Origin: Microbispora rosea subsp. aerata
Lineage (GTDB): Bacteria; Actinomycetota; Actinomycetes; Streptosporangiales; Streptosporangiaceae
DNA length: 64,000 nt
Direction: 5' to 3'
Assembly (NCBI RefSeq): GCF_014647835.1
Contig: NZ_BMPY01000031.1
Coordinates: 21,344-85,343 of the forward strand
Shown here piece by piece: positions 19,726 through 29,156 of the stretch (the stretch's first letter is position 1; every line of letters begins with the position of its first letter). The position numbers and the translations under genes are program-made. The notes beneath the pieces were generated by a model. The model worked only from the letters and a program-made list of their open reading frames with translations, ran no database searches and was not told the origin of the DNA.

Positions 19726-21123
19726 ATGAGCGCCCCGCTGTCCCCCGGTTTCGTCAACGGTGAGGTGTCGTTCTGGTACCGGGCGCTTGGGGTGCCCGCG
19801 CCGGAAGAGCGGCTCGACGGCGACCTGCGGGCCGACGTGGCCGTGGTCGGCGCGGGCTACACGGGACTGTGGACCGCCTACTACCTGAAGAAGGCCGACC
19901 CGTCGCTGCGGGTCGTCGTGCTGGAGAAGGAGTTCGCCGGGTTCGGCGCGTCGGGGCGCAACGGCGGCTGGCTGACCGGCGCCCTGGCCGGTACGCCCGG
20001 CCGGTACGCGAAGACTCACGGCCGGGACGCGGCCCGGCGGCTGCAGCGCGCGATGTTCGAGGCCGTCGACGAGGTCATCCGCGTCGCCCGCGTGGAGGGC
20101 ATCGACGCCGACATCGTGAAGGGCGGCCTGCTCACGGTGGCCCGCGGCCCGGCCCAGGCGCTGCGGCTGCGCGAGGAGCTGACGGGCCAGCGCGAGTGGG
20201 GCTGGGACCACGACGACGTCCGGCTGCTGACGACCGGCGAGATGAACGACCGCCTACGGGTGGCGGGCGCCACCGCGGCCACCTGGAGCCCGCACTGCGC
20301 CAGGATCCAGCCGGCCAAGCTCGTTCGCGGCCTGGCGCGGGCCGTACGGAACCTGGGCGTGGAGATCTACGAGGACACGCCCGTCACCGAGATCGCGCCG
20401 GGCCGGGCGGTCACGCCGTACGGGACGGTGCGGGCCGGCCACGTGCTGCGCTGCACCGAGGGGTTCACCGCCACCATCGCCGGCCACCGTCGCGACTGGC
20501 TGCCGATGAACAGCTCCATGATCGTCACCGAGCCGCTGCCGGAGAAGGTCTGGGCGGAGCTCGGCTGGCAGGGCCGCGAACTGCTCGGCGACATGGCGCA
20601 CTACTACATGTACGCCCAGCGGACGGCCGACGACCGCATCGCCTTCGGCGGGCGCGGCAAGCCCTACCTGTACGGGTCGCGGATCGACGATCGAGGGCAC
20701 ACGCACACCTGGACCGTGGACGCCCTGTGGGACCTGCTGGTGACGTTCTTCCCCGCCGTCGCCGGGTCGCGGGTGGAGCACGCCTGGTCGGGCGTGCTCG
20801 GCGTGCCGCGCGACTGGTGCTCGGCCGTCCACCTGGACCCCGCGACCGGCCTCGGCTGGGCGGGCGGCTACACGGGCCACGGCGTCACCACCACCAACCT
20901 CGCCGGGCGCACGCTGCGGGATCTGGTGCTGCGCCGCGACACCGACCTGATCCGGATGCCGTGGGTAGACCGGCGGGTGCGGCCCTGGGAGCCCGAGCCG
21001 CTGCGCTGGCTCGGCGTCCACTCGATGTACCGTCTCTACCGCCTGGCCGACGCCCGCGAGAGCAGGGGCATGGCCAGGACGTCCGTGCTGGCCAGGATCG
21101 CCGACAAGATCACCGGCCACTGA
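19726..21123 (+). CDS. FAD-dependent amine/amino-acid oxidoreductase (DAO family)
   Basis: 465 residues. N-terminal Rossmann FAD motif VAVVGAGYTGLWTAYYLKK with the ribose-binding Glu in VVLEKE, followed by GFGASGRNGGWLTG, typical of PuuB/DadA-like D-amino-acid-oxidase-fold enzymes. C-terminal SGVLGVPRDWCSAVHLD and GGYTGHGVTTTNLAGRTLRDLVL close the FAD site. No signal peptide. The ATG at 19726 has AGGA nine bases upstream; an in-frame ATG at 19717 has poorer spacing. Followed after 130 bp by an amidohydrolase on the same strand, so the pair may act on related amines or amides; the substrate is unknown. Confidence 0.85.
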   Translation: MSAPLSPGFVNGEVSFWYRALGVPAPEERLDGDLRADVAVVGAGYTGLWTAYYLKKADPSLRVVVLEKEFAGFGASGRNGGWLTGALAGTPGRYAKTHGRDAARRLQRAMFEAVDEVIRVARVEGIDADIVKGGLLTVARGPAQALRLREELTGQREWGWDHDDVRLLTTGEMNDRLRVAGATAATWSPHCARIQPAKLVRGLARAVRNLGVEIYEDTPVTEIAPGRAVTPYGTVRAGHVLRCTEGFTATIAGHRRDWLPMNSSMIVTEPLPEKVWAELGWQGRELLGDMAHYYMYAQRTADDRIAFGGRGKPYLYGSRIDDRGHTHTWTVDALWDLLVTFFPAVAGSRVEHAWSGVLGVPRDWCSAVHLDPATGLGWAGGYTGHGVTTTNLAGRTLRDLVLRRDTDLIRMPWVDRRVRPWEPEPLRWLGVHSMYRLYRLADARESRGMARTSVLARIADKITGH

Positions 21124-21253
21124 CCCCCAGCCGGCCCGCACCGGCGTGCACAGGCGCGCCCTCCGCCCCGCCCGCCCGGGCGTATCGTGCTACTGCCCGT
21201 CCCCCGGCCGTTCACCGGAAAGGCCGTTCACCAGAAAGAAGGACACGACACCC

Positions 21254-22861
21254 TTGAGCTCCACCATCCTGTTCCGCGGCGGCCGCGTCTTCGTCCCCGG
21301 CGGCTTCGCCGAGGCGGTCCTGGTCCGCGACGGCGTCATCGCCGCCGTCGGCGCCGAGGCCGACCTCGTACGGCTGGCGCCCGGCGCCGAGCCGGTGGAC
21401 CTTCGCGGCGGCCTGCTCACGCCGGGGTTCACCGACGCCCACATCCACCCCGTGCAGGCCGGGATGGAGCGGGCCAAGTGCGACCTCGCCGAGGTGTACG
21501 GCCTCGACGCCTACATCGAGAAGATCGCCGCGTACGCCGCGAACAACCCGGGCAAGGAGTGGATCGACGGCGGCGGCTGGGACATGTCGGCCTTCCCCGG
21601 CGGCCTCCCCCACCGGTCCCAGCTCGACTTCCTCGACCGCCCGGCGTACTTCGTGCAGCGCGACCACCACGCCGCCTGGGTCAACACCCGGGCGCTGGAG
21701 CTGGCCGGGATCACGAAGGACACCCCCGACCCCGCCGACGGCCGCATCGAGCGCGACCCGGACGGCGCGCCGAGCGGCGTGCTGCACGAGGGCGCGATGG
21801 ACCTGGTCGGCCTGCTCACCCCGCGCCCGACCCCGGCCGACGTCGACGCCGCCCTGATGGACGCGCAGGCCCACCTGTTCTCGCTCGGCGTCACCGGCTG
21901 GCAGGACGCCATCGTCGGGTCGTACGCCGGGTCGGACGACCAGCTGCCCGCCTACGTGTCCGCCGCATCCTCGGGGCGGCTGAAGGCGCGCGTGGTCGGC
22001 GCGCTGTGGTGGGATCGCACCCGCGGCGCCGAGCAGATCCCCGATCTGGTCGAGCGGCGGGCGATGGCCGAGGGCCTGGACCGGTTCCGGGCGACCTCCG
22101 TCAAGATCATGCAGGACGGCATCCCGGAGAACTTCACCGCCGCCGTCATCGAGCCCTACTGCCGCTGCGGCGGCACCGGCCTGTCGTACGTCGACCCGGC
22201 GCTGCTCGGCGGATACGTCAAGGAGCTCGACGCGCTGGGCTTCCAGGTGCACTTCCACGCGATCGGCGAGCGGGCGGTGCGCGAGGCGCTCGACGCGCTG
22301 ACCGGCACCGACCCCGCCAACCGGCACCACATCGCGCACCTGCAGATCATCACGCCGCAGGACGTGCCGCGCTTCGCCGCGCTCGGGGTGACGGCCAACC
22401 TGCAGGCGCTGTGGGCCACCCACCACCTGCAGATGGACGAGCTGTGCATCCCCTACCTCGGCGAGGAGCGCGCCTCCTGGCAGTATCCCTTCGCCGACCT
22501 CGTACGGCACGGCACCCGCCTGGCCGCAGGCTCGGACTGGCCGGTCTCCCCGGCCAACCCGCTGCAGGCCATGCACGTGGCGGTCAACCGCACCGAGCCG
22601 GGCGGTTCGGTCCACGCGTCGTACCCCACGGCCCAGACCCCGTTCCTGCCCGAGCAGAGCATCGACCTTCGGACGATCATGACGGCCTACACCGAGGGCT
22701 CGGCCTGGATCAACCGCTCCCCCGCCGGGGTGATCGAGGAGGGCCGCCCGGCCGACCTCGTCGTGCTCGACCGCGACCCCTTCGCCCTCGACCCGAAGGA
22801 CATCTGGACGACCAAGGTCGTCATGACCTTCCTGGACGGCGAGCCGGTGTACGGCGGCTGA
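21254..22861 (+). CDS. YtcJ-like metal-dependent amidohydrolase
   Basis: 535 residues, normal for the YtcJ branch of the amidohydrolase superfamily (family 3). Metal-binding HxH in GFTDAHIHPVQAG, then FHAIGERAVREALDAL, AHLQIITPQDVPRF and the late Asp in LAAGSDWPVSPANP. Cytoplasmic. The TTG start at 21254 has AAGGA 11 bases upstream; it gives SSTILFRGGRVFVPGG, the usual N-terminal beta strand. Substrate unknown. Downstream, a strong hairpin ends transcription. Confidence 0.87.
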   Translation: MSSTILFRGGRVFVPGGFAEAVLVRDGVIAAVGAEADLVRLAPGAEPVDLRGGLLTPGFTDAHIHPVQAGMERAKCDLAEVYGLDAYIEKIAAYAANNPGKEWIDGGGWDMSAFPGGLPHRSQLDFLDRPAYFVQRDHHAAWVNTRALELAGITKDTPDPADGRIERDPDGAPSGVLHEGAMDLVGLLTPRPTPADVDAALMDAQAHLFSLGVTGWQDAIVGSYAGSDDQLPAYVSAASSGRLKARVVGALWWDRTRGAEQIPDLVERRAMAEGLDRFRATSVKIMQDGIPENFTAAVIEPYCRCGGTGLSYVDPALLGGYVKELDALGFQVHFHAIGERAVREALDALTGTDPANRHHIAHLQIITPQDVPRFAALGVTANLQALWATHHLQMDELCIPYLGEERASWQYPFADLVRHGTRLAAGSDWPVSPANPLQAMHVAVNRTEPGGSVHASYPTAQTPFLPEQSIDLRTIMTAYTEGSAWINRSPAGVIEEGRPADLVVLDRDPFALDPKDIWTTKVVMTFLDGEPVYGG

Positions 22862-22866
22862 CCGGG

Positions 22867-22905
22867 ACGAGCGGGCCGGCCCGGAACCACAGCCGGCCCG
22901 CTCGT
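22867..22905 (+). terminator. Terminator hairpin of the amidohydrolase gene
   Basis: Arms ACGAGCGGGCCGGC and GCCGGCCCGCTCGT (14 bp, perfect) around an 11-base loop, five bases after the stop codon at 22861, followed by TCACG. Confidence 0.8.
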
Positions 22906-22937
22906 TCACGCGCGTCGCCGCGGCCGTGCGGACACGT

Positions 22938-22972
22938 GAAAGGCCCTCCCCGCCGGCGGCGGGAAGGGCCTG
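22938..22972 (-). terminator. Terminator hairpin of rbpA
   Basis: On the minus strand AGGCCCTTCCCGCC and GGCGGGGAGGGCCT pair over 14 bp with one G-U pair and a tight loop, followed by TTTCAC. It lies 36 bp past the rbpA stop and so ends the rbpA transcript. Confidence 0.75.
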
Positions 22973-23007
22973 CACTGCTGTCCGGATCGGCGAACCGGTC
23001 GTCCGAA

Positions 23008-23355
23008 TCAGTAGATCGGGCGGGAGGAGGAACGCAGCCGCTCCAGCGCCTCGGCGAGGATCTGCTGGCCGTCCTTGTCGCTGCGACGCTCCTTCACGTA
23101 CGCGAGGTGCGTCTTGTACGGCTCGTTCTTCGGCGGAGCAGGCGGGTTCGACTTGTCCTGCCCGGCCGGCAGTCCGCATCGCGGGCAGTCCCAGAGCTCG
23201 GGCACGGGCGCGTCACTGGCGAAGCTTGGGCGCGTCTCGTGCAAGTTCGCGCACCAGAACGAGACCCGCACACGGGGGGCGGCCTCGCCGCGTTCGGCCT
23301 CTCCCATGGGGCCGGCGCCAACTCGGCTGCCACGGATCGCGTTGCCACTACCCAC
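23008..23355 (-). CDS. rbpA: RNA polymerase-binding protein RbpA
   Basis: 115 residues. RbpA binds the primary sigma factor and RNA polymerase and stabilises the open complex in actinobacteria. Start region GSGNAIRGSRVGAGPMGEAERGE, zinc-site residues Cys35, His39, Cys57 and Cys60 (WCANLHETR and WDCPRCGLPAGQD), and the sigma-interacting end EPYKTHLAYVKERRSDKDG...LAEALERLR. The GTG start at 23355 follows AAGGAG with seven bases between. 75 bp downstream of secG; the hairpin at 22938-22972 ends it. Confidence 0.96.
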   Translation of the reverse strand: MGSGNAIRGSRVGAGPMGEAERGEAAPRVRVSFWCANLHETRPSFASDAPVPELWDCPRCGLPAGQDKSNPPAPPKNEPYKTHLAYVKERRSDKDGQQILAEALERLRSSSRPIY

Positions 23356-23430
23356 CGATGAACTCCTTGCTCGATCGCCCCGCGGACGGGGGGAGGTGAA
23401 TCTCAGTCACGCGTGGCCGGAGGCCGTCTG

Positions 23431-23661
23431 CTACGGCTTGAGCAGCAGGCCCAGCGCGACGATGCAGACGAACCAGATGATGCCGGTGATGATGGTGAGG
23501 CGGTCCAGGTTGCGCTCGACCACCGACGAACCACCGAAGGAGGACGAGAAGCCGCCTCCGAACAGGTCGGACAGGCCGCCGCCCTTGCCCTTGTGGAGCA
23601 GGACGAGCAGCACCATCAGAGCGCTCGACAGGATGAGGGCGATGGAGATTCCGATTGTCAC
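23431..23661 (-). CDS. secG: Preprotein translocase subunit SecG
   Basis: 76 residues from the GTG at 23661 (VTIGISIALILSSALMVLLVLLHKGKGGGLSDLFGGG). Two membrane helices flanking the Gly-rich LHKGKGGGLSDLFGGG loop, and VVERNLDRLTIITGIIW, are diagnostic of SecG, an accessory subunit of the SecYEG channel. A slightly longer frame exists upstream but the GTG gives the family length. Next to tpiA, as in many actinobacteria. Confidence 0.93.
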   Translation of the reverse strand: MTIGISIALILSSALMVLLVLLHKGKGGGLSDLFGGGFSSSFGGSSVVERNLDRLTIITGIIWFVCIVALGLLLKP

Positions 23662-23747
23662 CGTAGACCTGTTCCTTGTCCGGGCGTGCACGACGCGGTG
23701 TGCACGATGCCAGCGGCGTGACGATTCAATTGTGCTCTTCGAGGGTA

Positions 23748-23765
23748 CGACTTGATGTCAAGTCG
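23748..23765. promoter_or_regulatory. 18-bp palindrome between tpiA and secG
   Basis: CGACTTGATGTCAAGTCG: 8-bp arms around TG, about 20 bp past the tpiA stop and 87 bp before the secG start. On the minus strand it contains TTGACA, a consensus -35 hexamer, though no well-spaced -10 was identified. It may be an operator over a secG promoter. Confidence 0.4.
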
Positions 23766-23784
23766 CACCCCCCAAACGGCTCAG

Positions 23785-24564
23785 CTAGCCGGCGTTCTCG
23801 CCAAATCGGCAGATTTTGGCGAATTCTGCCGCGTCGAGGCTGGCCCCTCCCACGAGGGCGCCGTCGATGTCGGCCTCCGCCATGATGCCGGCGACGTTGT
23901 CCGACTTCACCGAGCCACCGTAAAGGATACGGACAACGGAGGCCACATCGTCACCGTACAGCTCGGCGAGTCGCGCCCGGATCGCGCCGCACACCTCCTG
24001 GGCGTCCTTCGGCGTGGCGACCTCACCGGTGCCGATCGCCCACACCGGCTCGTACGCGATCACGATGGACTTCGCCTGCTCGGCGGGCACGCCCTCCAGG
24101 CCGCCGTCCACCTGAGCCAGCGTGTGCTCGACGTGGCGGCCCTCCTGGCGCACCGGCAGCCCCTCGCCCACGCACAGGATGGGCGTCAGCGAGTGCCGGT
24201 AGGCGGCCTTGACCTTGGCGTTGCACAGGGCGTCGTCCTCGGCGTGGTACTGCCGCCGCTCCGAGTGGCCCACCAGCACGTACGTGCAGCCGAGCTTGCC
24301 CAGCATGGCCCCGGAGATCTCCCCGGTGTACGCCCCGGAGTCGTGCGCCGACAGGTCCTGCGCGCCGTAGGCGATGCGGAGCTTGTCGGCGTCCACCAGG
24401 GTCTGCACGCTGCGCAGGTCGGTGAACGGCGGGATGACCGCGACGTCCGCCTTGTCATAGTCGCGGTCGGTCAGCGTGAACGCCAGCTTCTGCACCAGGT
24501 TGATGGCCTCGAGGTGGTTGAGGTTCATCTTCCAGTTGCCGGCGAACAGCGGCTTGCGGGCCAT
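23785..24564 (-). CDS. tpiA: Triosephosphate isomerase
   Basis: 259 residues. Interconverts dihydroxyacetone phosphate and glyceraldehyde 3-phosphate. Catalytic Lys in AGNWKMN, His in [10 protein letters not shown], Glu in [10 protein letters not shown], and the phosphate loop YGGSV. The pgk stop TAG is followed at once by the tpiA ATG with no spacer, so translation is probably coupled. Last gene of gap-pgk-tpiA. Confidence 0.97.
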   Translation of the reverse strand: MARKPLFAGNWKMNLNHLEAINLVQKLAFTLTDRDYDKADVAVIPPFTDLRSVQTLVDADKLRIAYGAQDLSAHDSGAYTGEISGAMLGKLGCTYVLVGHSERRQYHAEDDALCNAKVKAAYRHSLTPILCVGEGLPVRQEGRHVEHTLAQVDGGLEGVPAEQAKSIVIAYEPVWAIGTGEVATPKDAQEVCGAIRARLAELYGDDVASVVRILYGGSVKSDNVAGIMAEADIDGALVGGASLDAAEFAKICRFGENAG

Positions 24565-25751
24565 CTACTCCTCCAGCGCCGCGAGTCCGGGCAGCGTCTT
24601 GCCTTCGAGATACTCGAGGCTCGCGCCGCCACCGGTGGAAATGTGCGAGAAGCCGTCCTCGGGCAGGCCGAGCTTGCGCACGGCCGCGGCCGAGTCGCCG
24701 CCGCCGACGACGGTGAACGCCTTGGAGTCCACCAGCGCCTCGGCCACCGCGCGGGTGCCGCCGGAGAACGCCTCGAACTCGAACACGCCCATCGGGCCGT
24801 TCCAGAACACGGTCTGGGCGTCGGCCAGCTTGGAGGCGAACAGCTCGCGGGTGCGGGGGCCGATGTCGAGGCCCTCGCGGTCGGCCGGGATCGCGGTGGC
24901 GTCCACGACCTCGTACGGCGCGTCGGCGCCGAACTCCGTGGCGGCCAGCACGTCCACCGGCAGCACCAGCTCGACCCCGCGGGAGGCCGCCTCGTCGAGG
25001 AAGCCCTTGACCTGGTCGAGCTGGTCCTCCTGCAGCAGCGACTTGCCCACCTCGTGGCCCTGGGCCTTGAGGAACGTGTAGGCCATGCCGCCGCCGACGA
25101 GCAGGCGGTCGACCTTGGACAGCAGGTTCGCGATCACGCCGAGCTTGTCGGAGACCTTCGCGCCGCCCAGCACGACGACGTACGGCCTGGCCGGGTCCTC
25201 GGTGAGCTTGCGCAGCACCTCGACCTCGGCGACGACCAGGTCGCCGGCCGCGTGCGGCAGCCGCTTGGGCAGGTCGTAGACGCTGGCGTGCTTGCGGTGC
25301 ACCGCGCCGAAGCCGTCGCCCACGTAGAGCTCGGCGAGGGCGGCCAGCTTGCCGGCGAACTCGCCCCTGACCGCGTCGTCCTTGGACTCCTCGCCCGGCT
25401 CGAAGCGCAGGTTCTCCAGGAGGGCGACCTGCCCGTCCTGCAGGCCCGCCACCACGCTCTGCGCGGACTCGCCGACCACGTCGGTGGCGAACGCCACATC
25501 CTGGCCGAGCAGCTCGGCCAGCCGCCGGGAGACCGGGGCGAGCGAGTACTTCGGCGTGACCGAGCCCTTCGGGCGGCCGAGGTGGGCGGCGACGACGACC
25601 CGCGCGCCGCGCTCGACCAGCTTCTTGATCGTCGGCACCGACGCCCGGATGCGGCCGTCGTCGGTGATCGTCTCCCCGTCGAGGGGGACGTTGAGGTCGG
25701 CGCGCACGAACACGCGCCGGCCCTTCACGTCGAGCTCGTCGATCCCGATCA

Positions 25752-25752
<1 letters not shown>
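24565..25752 (-). CDS. pgk: Phosphoglycerate kinase
   Basis: 395 residues. Makes ATP from 1,3-bisphosphoglycerate in glycolysis. Signatures: [14 protein letters not shown] near the start, [41 protein letters not shown] and the C-terminal [10 protein letters not shown]...[15 protein letters not shown]. The ATG at 25752 shares its A with the gap stop (TGATG), marking tight coupling; the frame extends upstream into gap but that is not the start. Confidence 0.97.
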
Positions 25753-26777
<1,025 letters not shown>

Positions 26778-26844
26778 TCATGCGCCGGGGTACCGGCGCC
26801 AGGGCTGTGTTAAACCTCAATCACAGACCTTATCGGACCCAAAT

Positions 26845-26856
26845 TGGTGTAGACCA
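26845..26856. promoter_or_regulatory. DasR/GntR-like operator upstream of gap
   Basis: TGGTGTAGACCA (minus strand TGGTCTACACCA) differs at one base from the 12-bp core TGGTCTAGACCA of DasR-responsive elements in streptomycetes. It lies 89-100 bp upstream of the gap ATG in noncoding DNA that is AT-richer than average. Seen: the near-palindrome and its position. Inferred: binding by a DasR-type GntR regulator that responds to amino-sugar phosphates. Confidence 0.5.
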
Positions 26857-27002
26857 CCGGCCCGCACTTTGACGGCGTGTCAGGACGGACACGCCGGTCA
26901 GCGGGCCCTTCCGGGCATGACGGCGGCCCGCCGCACCCGTCCCGACGGGTCCTCACGCCGGCCGTCCCGCGCGCGCCCGGGCGGTCCGCGAGCACGCGCG
27001 GG

Positions 27003-27028
27003 CGTCCCCGGCGGCCGGGCCGGGGACG
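27003..27028 (-). terminator. Hairpin after whiA
   Basis: Arms CGTCCCCGGC and GCCGGGGACG (10 bp) with a six-base loop start 17 bp beyond the whiA stop and separate whiA from gap. Confidence 0.65.
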
Positions 27029-27044
27029 GAGCCGAAGGCGCAGG

Positions 27045-28025
27045 CTACGGCGCCAGCATGTCCGCGGTGAGGTTGGCCTCGGTGTTGGCGATGCCGAGGT
27101 CCTGGGCGCGCTTGTCGGCCATCGCGAGCAGCCGCCGGATGCGCCCGGCGATGGCGTCCTTGGTCAGCGGCGGGTCGGCGATCTGGCCGAGCTCCTCCAG
27201 GGAGGCCTGCTTGTGCTCCACCCGCAGGCGGCCGGCGATCACCAGGTGCTCGGGCGCGTCGTCGCCGAGGATCTCCAGCGCCCGCTGCACCCTCGCACCC
27301 GCGGCGACGGCCGCGCGGGCCGACCTGCGCAGGTTGGCGTCGTCGAAGTTGGCCAGGCGGTTGGCGGTGGCGCGCACCTCGCGGCGCATCCGCCGCTCCT
27401 CCCAGGCCAGCACGCTGTCGTGGGCGCCGAGCCGGGTCAGCAGCGCGCTGATCGCGTCGCCGTCGCGCACCACCACGCGGTCGACGCCGCGCACCTCGCG
27501 GGCCTTGGCGTGGATCTTCAGCCGCCGAGCCGAGCCGACCAGGGCCAGCGCGGCCTCCGGCCCGGGGCAGGTCACCTCCAGCGACATCGACCGGCCGGGC
27601 TCGGTCAGCGATCCGTGCGCGAGGAACGCGCCCCGCCAGGCCGCCTCGGCGTCGCAGGTGGCCCCGGAGACGACCTGCCTGGGCAGCCCGCGCACGGGAC
27701 GCCCGTGGTTGTCGATCAGGCCGGTCTGCCGGGCCAGCGCCTCGCCGTCCTTGTAGACACGGACGACGTAGCGCGAGCCCTTGCGCAGCCCCGCGGGGGC
27801 CAGGACGAGCACCTCGGCCTTGTGGCCGAAGACCTCGCCGATGTCCTTGATCAGCCTCCGGGCGGTGGCGTTGGTGTCGAGCTCGGCCTCGATCACGATG
27901 CGCCCGCCCACCAGGTGCAGGCCGCTGGCGAAGCGCAGCAGTGTCGACACCTCCGCCTTCCGGCAGCAGGGCTTGAGCACAGGAAGGCGGCTCAGCTCGT
28001 CTTTCACCACACCCGTCATGGCCAT
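27045..28025 (-). CDS. whiA: Sporulation regulator WhiA
   Basis: 326 residues. WhiA is a DNA-binding protein with a degenerate LAGLIDADG homing-endonuclease fold and a C-terminal helix-turn-helix; with WhiB it drives sporulation septation in Streptomyces. Typical start [23 protein letters not shown]-like region ([34 protein letters not shown]) and HTH tail [29 protein letters not shown] at 28025 with GGAGGACACGCGCTG before it. Order rapZ-yvcK-whiA is conserved in actinobacteria and firmicutes. Confidence 0.96.
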   Translation of the reverse strand: MAMTGVVKDELSRLPVLKPCCRKAEVSTLLRFASGLHLVGGRIVIEAELDTNATARRLIKDIGEVFGHKAEVLVLAPAGLRKGSRYVVRVYKDGEALARQTGLIDNHGRPVRGLPRQVVSGATCDAEAAWRGAFLAHGSLTEPGRSMSLEVTCPGPEAALALVGSARRLKIHAKAREVRGVDRVVVRDGDAISALLTRLGAHDSVLAWEERRMRREVRATANRLANFDDANLRRSARAAVAAGARVQRALEILGDDAPEHLVIAGRLRVEHKQASLEELGQIADPPLTKDAIAGRIRRLLAMADKRAQDLGIANTEANLTADMLAP

Positions 28026-28088
28026 CAGCGCGTGTCCTCCCCCAAACAGACTCTGCCCGTCAGTCTCTCGCACCTTGCGAGCACGCAA

Positions 28089-29156
28089 TCACCGCTTCTC
28101 ACGGAAAATCTCATCCAGGACAGCGGCAAGACGTGGTCCGTCGTGCCGTGCGGATCCGTCAGAGGCGGCCACATCGGCCAAAACCACCCGGCCGCCCATC
28201 GCGCACGCCGCCTTCTCCAGCGCCCTCGGGTCGGCGACCACCCCGGCGTCCGCCACCACCGCGTCGACGGTCAGCGTGGGGGCGTGCTCCCGCAGCACCT
28301 CCAGATGCCGTTCGGGCGAGAAGCCGTCGGTCTCCCCCGCCTGCGGGGCGAGGTTGAGGATCACCAGCCGCCTGGCGCTCGTGCCGAGCAGCGCCCGGGC
28401 CAGTTCCGGCACCTTCAGGTGCGGCAGGACGCTGGTGAACCAGGAGCCGGGCCCGAACACCACCCAGTCGGCCTCCTCGATCGCCTCGACCGCCTGCGGG
28501 CAGGCGGGCGGATCGGACGGCAGCAGCGAGATGGAGCGCACCCGCCCGGGCGTCAGCGCGCAGGCGACCTGCCCGCGCACCGTCGTGATCACCCCGTCCA
28601 GCTCGACCTCCGCCTGGATGTCGAGCGGCACGGACGCCATGGGCAGCACCCGGCCGTGCGCGCCGAGCAGCCGGCCTACCCACTCCAGGCCCACCACCGG
28701 GTCCTCCAGGAGCTCCCAGAGCGCGACGATGAGCAGGTTGCCGACCGCGTGGCCGTGCAGCTCGCCCTCGCTCCTGAAGCGGTGCTGGACGACCTCGCTC
28801 CAGGTCTTGCCCCACTCGTCGTCGCCGCACAGCGCCGCGAGCGCCATCCGCAGGTCACCGGGCGGCAGCACCCCCAGTTCGCGCCTGAGACGCCCGCTGG
28901 AGCCGCCGTCGTCCGCCACCGTCACCACGGCCGTCAGGTCGTCCGTGACCGTCCTGAGGGCCGACAAGGAGGCGTACAGGCCGTGCCCGCCGCCGAGCGC
29001 GACCACCTTGGGACCGCTCGCGGGGGTCTCGGGATACGGGGGGCGGAGCATCGGCCTGCCGAGGGAGGGGAACTTCCGGAGACGATCGGGGACGGAGGGG
29101 TCCGCGTGTTCCGGGGCGGGGTCCTTCATCGTCCTCCTCGCGCTCACCACGAGCAC
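28089..29156 (-). CDS. yvcK: YvcK/GlmR-like gluconeogenesis factor
   Basis: About 355 residues. YvcK/CuvA/GlmR proteins bind UDP-sugars and steer carbon toward cell-wall precursors. Seen: KVVALGGGHGLYASLSALR, VTVADDGGSSGRLRRELG, HGHAVGNLLIVAL, and FGPGSWFTSVLPHL, all family motifs. Starts are uncertain: this one (MLVVSARRTMKD) or the internal ATG at 29129, only three bases after an AGGAGG. 63 bp upstream of whiA. Unlike many relatives, about 1.3 kb of apparently noncoding DNA separates it from rapZ. Confidence 0.92.
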   Translation of the reverse strand: MLVVSARRTMKDPAPEHADPSVPDRLRKFPSLGRPMLRPPYPETPASGPKVVALGGGHGLYASLSALRTVTDDLTAVVTVADDGGSSGRLRRELGVLPPGDLRMALAALCGDDEWGKTWSEVVQHRFRSEGELHGHAVGNLLIVALWELLEDPVVGLEWVGRLLGAHGRVLPMASVPLDIQAEVELDGVITTVRGQVACALTPGRVRSISLLPSDPPACPQAVEAIEEADWVVFGPGSWFTSVLPHLKVPELARALLGTSARRLVILNLAPQAGETDGFSPERHLEVLREHAPTLTVDAVVADAGVVADPRALEKAACAMGGRVVLADVAASDGSARHDGPRLAAVLDEIFREKR

